From: Alcanivorax jadensis T9
GTDB taxonomy: Bacteria; Pseudomonadota; Gammaproteobacteria; Pseudomonadales; Alcanivoracaceae
Reading direction: 5' to 3'
Assembly (NCBI RefSeq): GCF_000756655.1
Contig: NZ_ARXU01000002.1
Coordinates: 62,001 to 126,000 of the forward strand
Length of the DNA: 64,000 nt
Shown: piece by piece, positions 36,116-45,532 of the stretch
Position numbering within the stretch: position 1 is the first letter of the stretch
Layout: each line of letters starts with the position of its first letter
Made by a program: the position numbers and the translations under genes
The notes under the pieces: model-generated
What the model was told of the DNA's origin: nothing
The model's input: the letters and a program-made list of their open reading frames with translations, nothing else
Databases searched by the model: none

Positions 36116-38065
36116 ATGGAAACGGGTAAACGCGTGCCGGTAAAAGCCGCACTGAAATCCCATTGCTGGATAGACGCCAACGACTACCAGTCTCTCTATC
36201 AGCAAAGTCTGCAGGACAGTGTCGGTTTCTGGCGCAGCCAGGCTCAGCGAATCGACTGGCTACGCGAGCCGCAGCAAATTCGCGATACCCGCTTCCACCC
36301 GGATGATGTCCATATTCGCTGGTTTTATGACGGCGAGCTGAACGCCAGCAGCAATTGCATCGACCGTCACCTGGCCGGCAATGGCGATGCGGTCGCCCTG
36401 TACTGGGAAGCGGATGAACCCGGCCAACCGAGCCGAGAGATCACCTACCAGGCTCTGCACCTGCATGTCTGCCAGCTCGCCAATACGCTCAAGCGACAAG
36501 GTGTCAGCAAGGGCGACCGGGTGATGATCTATATGCCGATGATCCCGGAAGCCGTTTTCGCCATGCTGGCCTGCGCCCGCATTGGCGCCATCCATTCCGT
36601 GGTGTTTGCCGGCTTTTCCCCGGATGCGCTGGCCGGTCGTATTGCCGACTGCGGCGCCAAAATGGTGATCACCGCCGATGCCGGTCGCCGCGGCGGCAAG
36701 CCGGTTCCACTCAAGGGCAATGTGGATGAGGCCCTGCTCCAGGACGGCACCGATGTGGTGGAAAAAGTGCTGGTCGTTCGCCACGTGGGCAATGACATCC
36801 ACTGGCAGCCCGGTCGCGATCTGGACTACACAGAGGAACAGGCGCAGAGCGACAGCCACTGCCCGGCGGAAGCCATGAACGCGGAAGACCCGCTGTTCAT
36901 CCTGTATACCTCCGGCTCCACCGGCAAACCCAAAGGCGTACTGCATACCACCGGCGGCTACATGGTCTACGCCTCATTGACTCATCAGCTGGCATTCGAT
37001 TACCAGCCCGGCCAGGTGTACTGGTGCACGGCCGATGTGGGCTGGATCACCGGGCACACCTATCTGGTCTACGGTCCTCTGGCCAACGGTGCCACCTGCG
37101 TCATGTTTGAAGGGGTGCCCAACTACCCTAACGATCAGCGGGTGGGCGATATCATCGACCGCTACGAGGTGGAAATTCTCTATACCGCCCCCACCGCGAT
37201 CCGAGCCCTGATGGCCGGCGGCGATCACTGCTGCCAGAGCAGTCGCCGTGACAAACTGCGTGTGCTCGCCACCGCCGGCGAGCCGATCAATCCGGCGGCC
37301 TGGCAGTGGTTCCATGATGTGGTCGGTAACGGCCAGGCGGCCGTGGTGGATACCTGGTGGCAGACAGAGACCGGCGGCATCATGATCTGTCCGCTACCGG
37401 CAGCTATTGAAGCCAAACCCGGTGCTGCCACCCTGCCCTTCTTCGGCGTACAACCGGCCCTGGTGGACAACGATGGCAACCTGCTGGACGGCCCCGCCGA
37501 GGGCAATCTGGTGATCACCGACAGCTGGCCGGGCCAGGCCCGCACCCTGTGGGGCGACCATGAGCGCTTTGTGCAGACCTACTTCAGCAGCTTTCCCGGC
37601 TACTACACCACCGGCGACGGCGCCCGTCGCGACGAAGACGGTTACTACTGGATCACCGGGCGAGTCGATGATGTGCTCAACGTGTCCGGCCACCGCATGG
37701 GTACCGCCGAAGTGGAAAGCGCCTTGGTCGCCCACCCGCAGGTGTGCGAAGCCGCCGTGGTCGGCTACCCCCACGACATCAAGGGCCAGGGCATCTATGT
37801 CTATGTGACCCTCAATGACGGCGAAGCCGCCAGCGATGCCCTTCTCCAGGAACTGCGCCAGTGGGTACGCCGGGAGATCGGCCCCATCGCCACACCGGAT
37901 CTGATCCATTTCACTGCCGGGCTACCGAAAACCCGCTCCGGCAAAATCATGCGCCGCATCCTCAGGAAGGTTGCCGCCAACGAGCACGACAGCCTGGGAG
38001 ATATTTCCACCCTGGCAGACCCGGCCGTGGTGGCCAGCCTGGTGGAGACCCGGGTGAACCGGTAA
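36116..38065 (+). CDS. acs: Acetyl-CoA synthetase
   Basis: A 649-aa AMP-forming ligase that activates acetate. The signature [12 protein letters not shown] lies near residue 263, WWQTETGG near 415, and the regulatory, acetylatable Lys is in [13 protein letters not shown] near 609. The opening [17 protein letters not shown] is typical of Acs. The leader contains GTGAGGAAG. Genes for the CrbR/CrbS-type two-component system follow, and actP lies farther downstream on the other strand, so the whole block serves acetate scavenging. Confidence 0.95.
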   Translation: METGKRVPVKAALKSHCWIDANDYQSLYQQSLQDSVGFWRSQAQRIDWLREPQQIRDTRFHPDDVHIRWFYDGELNASSNCIDRHLAGNGDAVALYWEADEPGQPSREITYQALHLHVCQLANTLKRQGVSKGDRVMIYMPMIPEAVFAMLACARIGAIHSVVFAGFSPDALAGRIADCGAKMVITADAGRRGGKPVPLKGNVDEALLQDGTDVVEKVLVVRHVGNDIHWQPGRDLDYTEEQAQSDSHCPAEAMNAEDPLFILYTSGSTGKPKGVLHTTGGYMVYASLTHQLAFDYQPGQVYWCTADVGWITGHTYLVYGPLANGATCVMFEGVPNYPNDQRVGDIIDRYEVEILYTAPTAIRALMAGGDHCCQSSRRDKLRVLATAGEPINPAAWQWFHDVVGNGQAAVVDTWWQTETGGIMICPLPAAIEAKPGAATLPFFGVQPALVDNDGNLLDGPAEGNLVITDSWPGQARTLWGDHERFVQTYFSSFPGYYTTGDGARRDEDGYYWITGRVDDVLNVSGHRMGTAEVESALVAHPQVCEAAVVGYPHDIKGQGIYVYVTLNDGEAASDALLQELRQWVRREIGPIATPDLIHFTAGLPKTRSGKIMRRILRKVAANEHDSLGDISTLADPAVVASLVETRVNR

Positions 38066-38081
38066 TTTCATGTCAGCACAG

Positions 38082-38119
38082 GGAGCCCTGAGCGTGCACA
38101 ACCCGACTCTCAGGGCTCC
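38082..38119 (+). terminator. Hairpin after acs
   Basis: A perfect 11-bp stem GGAGCCCTGAG / CTCAGGGCTCC with a 16-base loop, 16 bases after the acs stop. No T-run follows, so it may stabilise the mRNA or work with Rho. Confidence 0.6.
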
Positions 38120-38184
38120 ATGCATCAAGAGCCAGAGAATTTACGCTGAAGGGAGTCTGTTGTTTTATTGTTTTTCCACCTTCA

Positions 38185-38214
38185 ATGCTGCCCGCCAGGG
38201 CAGCATCTTTTTTT
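38185..38214 (+). terminator. Terminator or attenuator just before crbR
   Basis: ATGCTGCCC / GGGCAGCAT with a GCCA loop, then C and seven T. It ends only 22 bases before the crbR start, so any transcript reaching crbR from acs or from the upstream AT-rich patch must pass it. Confidence 0.85.
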
Positions 38215-38236
38215 CTTTCATGATTAAATCGAGGTC

Positions 38237-38893
38237 ATGACAACAATACTGATAGCCGATGACCATCCCCTTTTCCGCGCTGCCCTGAAACAGGCGGTGG
38301 AGGCCAGCTTTGTCGATGCCACCATCCACGAAGCGGACTCCCTGGCCACCCTGGAAACCCTGGGCCAACAGGCCATTCCCTTTGATGTGATTCTGCTCGA
38401 CCTGCACATGCCGGGTACCCATGGCTTTTCCGGCCTGGTCTATCTGCGCGAGCAGTATCGCAAGGTGCCCCTGGTGGTCATTTCCGCCACCGAAAGTGTC
38501 GACGTGATTCAACGCGCCATTCACTTTGGTGCCGATGGGTTTATTCCCAAGTCGGCCTCCATCGATACCATGACCGATGCCATGCGCAAGATCATGGAGG
38601 GTGAGCGCTGGCTCCCCGAACATGCCCGCCGGGCCATGCCCCCCACCCTGCCCGACCATTCCGCCATGAGCGAACGCATCGCCAGCCTCACCCCCCAGCA
38701 ATTCCGGGTGATGGGAATGTTGATGGAAGGTATGCAGAACAAGGTCATCGCCTACGAGCTGGATGTCTCGGAAGCCACCATCAAGGCCCACATGACCGCT
38801 ATCTTCCGAAAACTGGGCGTACGCAACCGCACCCAGGCTGTATTGGCCTTGAAGGATTTGGCGATTGAACCGCAAGGGATGGAAGGGAGTTAA
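38237..38893 (+). CDS. crbR: Response regulator of acetate metabolism (CrbR/ErdR-like)
   Basis: A 218-aa LuxR/NarL-type response regulator. The receiver domain (residues 1-120) has DD at 9-10, the phospho-acceptor Asp in LLDLHMPG (about 54) and Lys in FIPKSAS. The helix-turn-helix is at about 149-210 (LTPQQFRVMGMLMEGMQNKV). Homologues CrbR/ErdR activate acs and actP together with the hybrid kinase CrbS/MxtR, encoded by the convergent gene. A six-codon frame, ATG 38220, ends with a TGA overlapping the crbR start and may affect its translation. Confidence 0.87.
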   Translation: MTTILIADDHPLFRAALKQAVEASFVDATIHEADSLATLETLGQQAIPFDVILLDLHMPGTHGFSGLVYLREQYRKVPLVVISATESVDVIQRAIHFGADGFIPKSASIDTMTDAMRKIMEGERWLPEHARRAMPPTLPDHSAMSERIASLTPQQFRVMGMLMEGMQNKVIAYELDVSEATIKAHMTAIFRKLGVRNRTQAVLALKDLAIEPQGMEGS

Positions 38894-39030
38894 CAGTGAA
38901 CAGTTAATAGTGCGCGCCGAGCGCATGTGTTTCTAATACGCATGAGGCCGCGACCATGGTTTGGTCGCGGCCTCATGCCTTGAAGAAAAATAAACACCAA
39001 ACCGCGAGCTGTTAACTGTTCACTGTTCAC
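38889..39030. repeat. Heptad-armed palindrome around a terminator
   Basis: The arms 38889-38910 and 39009-39030 match at 20 of 22 bases. They consist of 7-base words of the type GTTAACA/GTGAACA, and the word series continues right across the crbS stop codon at 39033. The left arm includes the crbR stop. The arms enclose the hairpin at 38940-38978. Same plan as 7932-8088 with different words. Confidence 0.85.
38940..38978. terminator. Bidirectional hairpin terminator (AGGCCGCG type)
   Basis: A perfect 17-bp stem GCATGAGGCCGCGACCA with a TGGTT loop, between convergent crbR and crbS. The core matches the hairpins at 7984, 14856 and 54789, although the stem ends differ. Confidence 0.83.
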
Positions 39031-39032
39031 TG

Positions 39033-42000
39033 TTAACTATTCACTGCTTCTAACGTTCGCCGCAACATCCCCTCCGTCAACGGCTTCTGCAAAAAACCTA
39101 TCCCCTTTTCTTCCGCTCGTTCGCGTACGGCCGGGTTGCGGTCGGCGGTCATCAGGATGGCGGGGACCACGTCTTCCCAGCCGCTGTCCAGGCCGTCGAT
39201 AACAGTAAAGCCGTCTTCATTATCCAGCTGATAATCCACCAACAGCATATCCGGGACCGGGCAGGTGGCGGCTTTTTTCAGGGCGTCATCAAGGCCGCTG
39301 GCGGCGATCACCTCACAGTCGAGCATCTCCAGGGCAGCCACCAGGCTGGCGAGCAACGCCGGATCGTTATCCACGCAGAAAACCCGCATGCCTTGAATGC
39401 CCTGGCTGACGGTTTCTGTTTCCTGCAGCACCGGCGGCACCTCACCCTTGGCCAACGGCACGGTGACACTGAATACGGTGCCCTTGCCCGGCCAGGAGCG
39501 AACCGTTAAACGATGTCCCAGAAGACGACAGATGCGATCGGCAATGGCCAGGCCCAGCCCCAGGCCCTTTATCGATTTACGGCTTTGTTGCGGCAGGCGC
39601 TGGAATTCCCGGAAGATCGCCTCGTGCTGATCATCGGGAATCCCCGGGCCTGTATCCCACACGTCAATGCGGATGGCATTGTGCTGGCGACGACAGCCAA
39701 ACAGGATACGCCCCTGCTCGGTATAGCGAATGGCATTGGAGAGCAGATTCTGCAACACACGGCGCAACAGGCCTTCATCCGTTTCCACCACGGCGTTACA
39801 AATGACAGCCCGCAGACTGAGGTCATTGGCGGCGGCCAGCGCAGAAAACTCCTGGCTTAACGGTTCCATCAGACTACCCAGGCGCAGCGGGTGCACGTGG
39901 GCGGGCATGGTGCCGGTATCCAGTTTGCTGATTTCCATCAGCGCGCTAATGATCTGCTCGGCGGCCTGCAAGGAGGTATCCACATGCCCGAGCACAGCCA
40001 CCTCATGGGCAAAGCCACCACCATCACGCTTGATCAACTGCTGGCGCAGTGACGAAGTAAACAGCTGGGCCGCATTGAGTGGCTGCATCAGGTCATGCCC
40101 GGCGGCAGCCAGGAAACGGGTCTTGCCATCGTTGGCGCGGGCCAGTTTTTCATTGACCTCGGTAAGCTTGCGGGTGCGCTCGGAGACCATGTTTTCCAGG
40201 TTTTCGTTGATCTGACGCAGGGCCTGTTCGTCGCGTTTTCGTTCGGTGATATCCATGTAGGTACTGACAAAGCCACCCCCGATCATCGGCGTGCCGCGCA
40301 CTTCCACGACGATGCCGTTGGGCAGCTCCCGCTCGAACTGGTGGGAGTGACCTTCGCGCAGCAACTGCACCCGCTTGCTCACATCCTCTTCCAGGTTGTC
40401 ACCCTCGTAGTAGCCGCGCTCCGCGTTATAGCGATACACATCCTCAATGGACCGCCCCAGCCGGATCAGCCCCTCCGGATAATCGAACAGCTTCACGTAG
40501 GCCTGATTCCAGGCCACCACCTGCATCTCTCGGTCCACCACACAGATACCCTGGCTGATGGTTTCGATGGTGGTGCGCAGCAACTGGTGATTGAACTGGA
40601 TGAGCTCGGAGGCCTCATCCATCATCCGCACCACATCGTCATGACGGCTGTTCTGCTTGCGCAGCAGGGTGCTCATCACGATCCGTGCGGTAGACGCCCC
40701 CATGGTGCCCGCCAGCAACCGCTCCACGTAGCGCACCAGATGCAAAGGCGCCGGTAATGCCAGCTCCTCGGACACACTGCGCCGACGCATGTAATCGAAG
40801 AACAGCGGCTCGGCTCGGGGATGGCCAAGCCCGCGTTTGCACACTTCCAGCAGCTCTGCGGTAGTAATGGACGGGTGGCCAATCCCTTCGCGCCACCAGT
40901 CCATGGGCATGTCCACAAACCGGGCCGCCTGAGCCTCGTCGAGGGCATCGTGGGTCGCACGTCGGGAAAAATAGATAAACGCTGCCAGGTTCCCCAATAG
41001 AGACCAGAACACGCCATGGGTGAGCGGCTCCAGCCCCTCGATGCCAAACAGGGCATGGGGCCGCAACAAGCCCAGTCCGAGCAGGCCCCGTTCGTTTAGC
41101 ACCTGCACCCATTCCATGGGCAATATCACCGGCACCAGCAAACAGTAAAACCACAGCAGAAAGCCGACACCCAACCCGGCAAAAGCGCCCTGCTTGTGAC
41201 CGGTGCGCCAATACAGCGCCCCTACCAGCGCCGGGGCAAACTGGGCCACCGCCGCAAAGGACAGCAGGCCAATACTGGCCAGCCCATCAAAACGGTCAAT
41301 CAGGGTATGGAAGGCAAAGGCCAAGCCCAGCAATACCAGAATGCTGGCCCGGCGCAGGAATCGCAGCTGCCGGCTCAAGCCGGCCAGTTGATCCTTTTCA
41401 TGGAGCCGGGACTGCAACCACAAGGGCAACAGCACCTCGTTGGTGAGCATGATGGCCAGCGAGATGGTGGACACAATCACCATGCCGGTTGCCGCCGCGA
41501 TGCCGCCAATAAAGGACACCATCAGCATGGCGGAATTGTCCTGGGCTATGGGCAACGACAGCATATAGGTGTCTGCCTGACCAATCAGATAAGGCTGGGT
41601 GATGACCCCGGCCACCACGATGGGCAGCACAAAGATGGCAAACATCAATAGATACAGCGGAAACAGCCAACGGGTGGTGCGCAGGTGTCGCAGGTCATTG
41701 TTCTCCACTACCCCCGCATGGAACTGACGAGGCAAACAGAGGATCGCGACCATGGACAGCAACAGGGCGGTGACAAAACTCTGCGAGAACAGGGTGGGCT
41801 CGAAAATCTGCAGCACGTCACCTTGCAACTCCAGTTGCTGCCACATATCCATGGGGCCATCGAAAATGGCATACAGGCAGTAAAGCCCCAGCAACACAAA
41901 GGCCACTACCTTGATAAAGGACTCGAAGCTTACCGCCAGCATCAGGCCGGACTGGTGTTCGGTGGTATCGATATGGCGGGTACCGAACAGCAGGGTAAAG

Positions 42001-42500
42001 ACCGCCATCAGTGCCGCCACCACCAGGGCGGTATCCACCCCGTACTGGGCGGAATCCTTGAGCACATAATCAAACGACAGGGTGACGGCTTTCAGCTGCA
42101 GGGCGATATAGGGGAGCACACCGATGATCGCCACCAGGGTGACCAGGACCGCCAGCCGGCGGGACTTGCCGTAACGGGCAGCAAGGAAATCGGCGATGGA
42201 GGTAATATGATGCTGCTGGGCCACCGTCACCATCTTGTAGATCAGGGCACCGCCCAGCAGTACCGTGAGAATCGGGCCGAGGTAGATGGGCAGGTAGTTC
42301 CAGCCGTTCTGTGCGGCTTCCCCCACCGCCCCGTAGAACGTCCAGGAAGTGCAATAGACACCCAGACCCAGGCTGTAGACCCAGGCATTCTGAAAGGTTT
42401 TGCGACCCTTGCGTGCCGCCCGGTCGCCCCACCAGGCGATCACGAACAGCACCAGCACATACCCCAGTGCCAGGCCACTCAGCTGCCACAATGAAAACAC
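39033..42500 (-). CDS. crbS: Transporter-linked hybrid histidine kinase (CrbS/MxtR-like)
   Basis: A 1155-aa inner-membrane protein. Residues 1-480 form a 12-13-helix sodium:solute symporter-like domain; a PAS domain follows (about 650-770), then a HisKA with phospho-His in GHDLMQPLNA (about 800), a HATPase domain (NLLSNAIRYT; GLGLGLAIADRI) and a receiver with Asp in LLVDYQLD (about 1088). CrbS/MxtR and CbrA share this layout; pairing with the adjacent crbR and acs points to the acetate system. The start is GTG 42500 after GGGAGC. Confidence 0.9.
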   Translation of the reverse strand: MFSLWQLSGLALGYVLVLFVIAWWGDRAARKGRKTFQNAWVYSLGLGVYCTSWTFYGAVGEAAQNGWNYLPIYLGPILTVLLGGALIYKMVTVAQQHHITSIADFLAARYGKSRRLAVLVTLVAIIGVLPYIALQLKAVTLSFDYVLKDSAQYGVDTALVVAALMAVFTLLFGTRHIDTTEHQSGLMLAVSFESFIKVVAFVLLGLYCLYAIFDGPMDMWQQLELQGDVLQIFEPTLFSQSFVTALLLSMVAILCLPRQFHAGVVENNDLRHLRTTRWLFPLYLLMFAIFVLPIVVAGVITQPYLIGQADTYMLSLPIAQDNSAMLMVSFIGGIAAATGMVIVSTISLAIMLTNEVLLPLWLQSRLHEKDQLAGLSRQLRFLRRASILVLLGLAFAFHTLIDRFDGLASIGLLSFAAVAQFAPALVGALYWRTGHKQGAFAGLGVGFLLWFYCLLVPVILPMEWVQVLNERGLLGLGLLRPHALFGIEGLEPLTHGVFWSLLGNLAAFIYFSRRATHDALDEAQAARFVDMPMDWWREGIGHPSITTAELLEVCKRGLGHPRAEPLFFDYMRRRSVSEELALPAPLHLVRYVERLLAGTMGASTARIVMSTLLRKQNSRHDDVVRMMDEASELIQFNHQLLRTTIETISQGICVVDREMQVVAWNQAYVKLFDYPEGLIRLGRSIEDVYRYNAERGYYEGDNLEEDVSKRVQLLREGHSHQFERELPNGIVVEVRGTPMIGGGFVSTYMDITERKRDEQALRQINENLENMVSERTRKLTEVNEKLARANDGKTRFLAAAGHDLMQPLNAAQLFTSSLRQQLIKRDGGGFAHEVAVLGHVDTSLQAAEQIISALMEISKLDTGTMPAHVHPLRLGSLMEPLSQEFSALAAANDLSLRAVICNAVVETDEGLLRRVLQNLLSNAIRYTEQGRILFGCRRQHNAIRIDVWDTGPGIPDDQHEAIFREFQRLPQQSRKSIKGLGLGLAIADRICRLLGHRLTVRSWPGKGTVFSVTVPLAKGEVPPVLQETETVSQGIQGMRVFCVDNDPALLASLVAALEMLDCEVIAASGLDDALKKAATCPVPDMLLVDYQLDNEDGFTVIDGLDSGWEDVVPAILMTADRNPAVRERAEEKGIGFLQKPLTEGMLRRTLEAVNS

Positions 42501-42533
42501 CGCCGCTCCCGGTTAACGGATACAGATTTCAGC

Positions 42534-42749
42534 TTATAGCAACGCCTGAACGAAACGTAGCGCCACCGCTACCAGCAATAGGGCGACGCCTGCCCGCTGC
42601 CATTTGAATTCACTCACAGTGAGTGTCATTTCCCGTCGCCAGAACATCAGCAGGCCACGGGTGTCCCGGGTCCGTTGCCAGTAACGCAGGTAGGCATACA
42701 GCACGATACAGAGACCGGCGATCAAAGCCATTTTTTCTGCGTAGAGCAT
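42534..42749 (-). CDS. Small membrane protein upstream of crbS
   Basis: A 71-aa protein with two hydrophobic segments, residues about 5-20 (EKMALIAGLCIVLYAYL) and 52-68 (AGVALLLVAVALRFV), around a basic loop (RYWQRTRDTRG). ATG 42749 has a strong GGAGAGGAAA leader, and the gene ends 33 bases before the crbS start, so it is probably cotranscribed. It may modulate or assemble with the kinase. I do not recognise the family. Confidence 0.68.
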   Translation of the reverse strand: MLYAEKMALIAGLCIVLYAYLRYWQRTRDTRGLLMFWRREMTLTVSEFKWQRAGVALLLVAVALRFVQALL

Positions 42750-42770
42750 TTTCCTCTCCACCATCGGTGT

Positions 42771-42850
42771 GTTGGAGCCTTGCTTGCAAGGCGAAAGGCC
42801 AAGCACTTATGACCGGTCGGAGTTATTCGCTTTGCAAGCAGAGCCCCAAC
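42771..42850. repeat. REP-type inverted repeat pair (GTTGGAGC)
   Basis: GTTGGAGCCTTGCTTGCAAG at 42771 faces CTTTGCAAGCAGAGCCCCAAC ending at 42850; the second unit has drifted. It separates the exonuclease gene from the small membrane protein gene. Confidence 0.8.
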
Positions 42851-42885
42851 GGTCAAGACGTCCTGACCACGGCGTGATCCATCAC

Positions 42886-43518
42886 CTAATTCATCGTCGA
42901 CTTCTGCAGCTGCAGATACATCAGTGCCGCGGTCACTGCATCGCCACGGGCGGTATGCCGCTCCATGACAGGAACCTGCAGGGCGGCGGCCATGGCATCA
43001 AAGTGCAGATCCGGTTCCAGCTCCGGCTTCCAGTGGCGCATTTTTTTCTGGTACAGGGACGACAGCTCGATAGTAGTGTTGGGCAGATCAAACCCCATCA
43101 GCGGGCGCAGATAGCGGTTGACCATGGCCACATCGAAATCCACGCACCAGCCCACCAGGGGACGATTGCCGATAAATTCCAGCAGCTGCTCCAGTGTAGC
43201 GACTACGGACTCCCCCTCATCCAGGTCCACCGGCCGCAAACGGTGAATACGAATGGAACTGCCTTCCAGGCTATCCGGGGCTTCCAGTTTGATATCCAGC
43301 GCCTGGCTGGTCAGCACCCGCCCCTGCTTCACAGGCACCGCAGCAATGGATACCAGTTCAGCATGGCGGCTATCCAGACCCGTGGTTTCACAATCGATGG
43401 CGATCACATCGCTGCCTTCATAGGGCATGAACAGATGTGCGAAAGGCCCATGAGCGTGGCGGTGTCTATCACTAAAACGTCGCAGTTGTCTCAGCATGGC
43501 TTGTATCCTCGCACCCAT
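42886..43518 (-). CDS. DnaQ-like 3'-5' exonuclease
   Basis: A 210-aa DEDDh exonuclease. IDCETTG (Exo I Asp-Glu, about residue 42), GWCVDFDVAMVN (Exo II Asp, near 125) and HTARGDAVTAAL (Exo III His and Asp, near 188) are all present, so it should be active. It resembles DNA polymerase III epsilon-like proteins found next to CBS/nucleotidyltransferase genes in acetate clusters. ATG 43518 follows GAGGG; ATG 43497 is an alternative. It starts nine bases after the upstream gene. Confidence 0.85.
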   Translation of the reverse strand: MGARIQAMLRQLRRFSDRHRHAHGPFAHLFMPYEGSDVIAIDCETTGLDSRHAELVSIAAVPVKQGRVLTSQALDIKLEAPDSLEGSSIRIHRLRPVDLDEGESVVATLEQLLEFIGNRPLVGWCVDFDVAMVNRYLRPLMGFDLPNTTIELSSLYQKKMRHWKPELEPDLHFDAMAAALQVPVMERHTARGDAVTAALMYLQLQKSTMN

Positions 43519-43527
43519 GGGCCGCCC

Positions 43528-45339
43528 TCAGTATTCCAGATGGAAACGACGGGACAGGCGCTGCTTGAACTCACTGACCAGATGCAGGGCATCACGGAGC
43601 AGATCCCGCTCCAGGGATGACAGCCGTTGCACCACAATATGGTTGTCGGGAATATTCATGGCATCGCCATGAAGGTGCTCCAGTTGATGATTCAGACGCA
43701 GCTCACTGAACAGCTCCATGGCTTCGCCCAGGTCTTCCGCAATGCCTGGCTCCAGCACCTTCGCTGCCACCAGCTTTTCCAGCCGTGACAGTGTTGAGGT
43801 TTCACGAATACGTTGCTGCAACGCCAGAGCGCGCACGCCATGAACCACAGGAAACAAGGCACCCTTCTTGATATCGATACCATGCTGCGGTTTTTTCAAG
43901 GAGCCGAACAGGTTCAGTGGCGTGGCAAACTGAAGAACAGGACGGGCAAAATGCGCCATGAACAAATCGTCATTACTGCAGCGATCAAACAAGGCCGAAC
44001 GAACGGTTTCCAGCAACCGGTTGTCTCCTGCCACACAATGGGCATCCATCAGCGTTGTGATGCGTATCAACCCTTCTCCACCGACATCCCCCGCCCAGTC
44101 ATGAATGCGTTGCTGCCACTGGCTCAGACTGCCCACCCATTCCGGGTTGGACACCATGAACTTGCCGGGGCAAGGCGGGTAGCCCAGGATCAGTAGTGTT
44201 TCGGTAAAACGACGGGCGTCGATTTCACAGGAGGGCCAGTGCTGACCATCCGCCAGGATCAGGCCATTATCCTGATCGGTTTTCAGTATCTGCTCCCCGC
44301 GCCCCTCACTGCCCATGATGATCAAACAGGCCTGCTGTTGTTCCTCAGGCATAACCATGCCGAAGGTCTTGGCCATGATGCGCCCATTCAGTGCGGCCAG
44401 CAGATCCATGGCGAAGCGCATCTTTACGCCCTGGGCCATCAAGGCTTCCACCAGTTCCGGCAGACGCTCGCTGGCCTGCCGTAACTCATCCAGGGATTCT
44501 GCCTTCTCGATTTCCAGACCCACCACATAGGAACGGCTGGAAAAGAAGCTGAGTACATCGGTGAGTTCCACCACACCCACCGCCTGCTCGCCGGCCATCA
44601 CCACTACCCGGGCCACCTTGTGGCGAGTCATGCGGGTCAGCGCGGTAAACAGATAGTCGTCCGGGCGGGTGGTCACCAGCTGCCGCTCTGCCGCCGCTTC
44701 CAGCGGCGTGTCGGCAGTTTGTTCATTGACTACCAGGGCTGTCAGCAGATCGGTCTTGGTGACAATGGCAAAGCCCTCATCACTGTGAATCAGCACGCTG
44801 TCCACACCGTGCTGTTTGAGCGCCGTCACTGCATCGCGCAGGGTCGCCTTGGGGGCCATGACAAGGGGCTCGCGCATGCACTGATCCACCCGTGCCAGCA
44901 TGAATCCGGCCAGGGTGACGCCCCCCTCCCGCCGCTCTGCCAGACGCTGGCTTTTTTCCGCCAGCGTCTGGCGAAAGAACCGTCCAAATTCCGGCTCACT
45001 GTCGCACAGCTCCAGAAACAGGGCGGCGGGAATCAGGTGGCACAGGGTCTGTTGCTCGGCACGGAAGCGGTAACGGCTTTTGCCGTTGAGTACACTGATG
45101 GCCCCGAAAAGATCCCCGGCGGCATACACTCCCACCTGGCTGCGCCCATCCGGGGCATTCACGTCCAGCTCCGCCACGCTGCCCTTGTGAACCACGTAGA
45201 CGTAATCACTGGGGCTGGCCGCCTCCAGAATAATATCGCCGGGCTCGTAATAGGCCAGATCAGTGCCCTGATTCAGACGATGCCGACCCGCTGTTCCCAG
45301 CAGGCTGAACGGATACTGGTCGAGTTCCTTTTCAATCAT
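43528..45339 (-). CDS. cNMP-binding, CBS and DUF294 nucleotidyltransferase protein
   Basis: A 603-aa cytosolic protein. A cyclic-nucleotide-binding domain (about 15-120), two CBS motifs (about 150-270) and a DUF294-type nucleotidyltransferase domain with GSEGRGEQILKTDQDNGLIL (about 345) are followed by a helical C-terminus. GlnD-like proteins of this kind are thought to be signal transducers, often beside actP and an exonuclease gene. ATG 45339 is used; the longer frame from TTG 45375 runs into a palindromic repeat. Confidence 0.85.
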   Translation of the reverse strand: MIEKELDQYPFSLLGTAGRHRLNQGTDLAYYEPGDIILEAASPSDYVYVVHKGSVAELDVNAPDGRSQVGVYAAGDLFGAISVLNGKSRYRFRAEQQTLCHLIPAALFLELCDSEPEFGRFFRQTLAEKSQRLAERREGGVTLAGFMLARVDQCMREPLVMAPKATLRDAVTALKQHGVDSVLIHSDEGFAIVTKTDLLTALVVNEQTADTPLEAAAERQLVTTRPDDYLFTALTRMTRHKVARVVVMAGEQAVGVVELTDVLSFFSSRSYVVGLEIEKAESLDELRQASERLPELVEALMAQGVKMRFAMDLLAALNGRIMAKTFGMVMPEEQQQACLIIMGSEGRGEQILKTDQDNGLILADGQHWPSCEIDARRFTETLLILGYPPCPGKFMVSNPEWVGSLSQWQQRIHDWAGDVGGEGLIRITTLMDAHCVAGDNRLLETVRSALFDRCSNDDLFMAHFARPVLQFATPLNLFGSLKKPQHGIDIKKGALFPVVHGVRALALQQRIRETSTLSRLEKLVAAKVLEPGIAEDLGEAMELFSELRLNHQLEHLHGDAMNIPDNHIVVQRLSSLERDLLRDALHLVSEFKQRLSRRFHLEY

Positions 45340-45356
45340 GGCCACGGACCGATCAA

Positions 45357-45454
45357 TTAAAAGTGGAAAGTTCAACGCCTAAAAGCGCGAGAAGCAAAGC
45401 AACTGGCAGGCGTCTGCCTAGCCCTCGTTTCAACTTTGAACTTTCAACTTTTAA
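45357..45454. repeat. Heptad-armed palindrome
   Basis: The arms 45357-45375 and 45436-45454 match at 18 of 19 bases. The right flank reads in 7-base steps (CTTTGAA, CTTTCAA, CTTTTAA). It lies between actP and the CBS gene on the same strand, in the leader of the CBS gene. No AGGCCGCG hairpin is enclosed here. Confidence 0.8.
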
Positions 45455-45480
45455 CTCTCCTCCCTTATTCCGGAAAGCGC

Positions 45481-45513
45481 AAAACCGGTGCGGACTGACT
45501 GCTTCCACACCGG
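45481..45513 (-). terminator. Terminator of actP
   Basis: On the minus strand CCGGTGTGGA pairs with TCCGCACCGG (one wobble), followed by TTTT (plus-strand A at 45481-45484), about 20 bases after actP. Confidence 0.8.
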
Positions 45514-45532
45514 CTTCGCTCATCTCCTACCT

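Noticed and set aside
38889-39030. Heptad repeats as a CRISPR array
   Set aside because: Units are 7 bases, inverted, without spacers, and there are no cas genes.
45340-45375. TTG start for the CBS/nucleotidyltransferase protein
   Set aside because: The added residues are encoded by an arm of the heptad palindrome; ATG 45339 is a better start.
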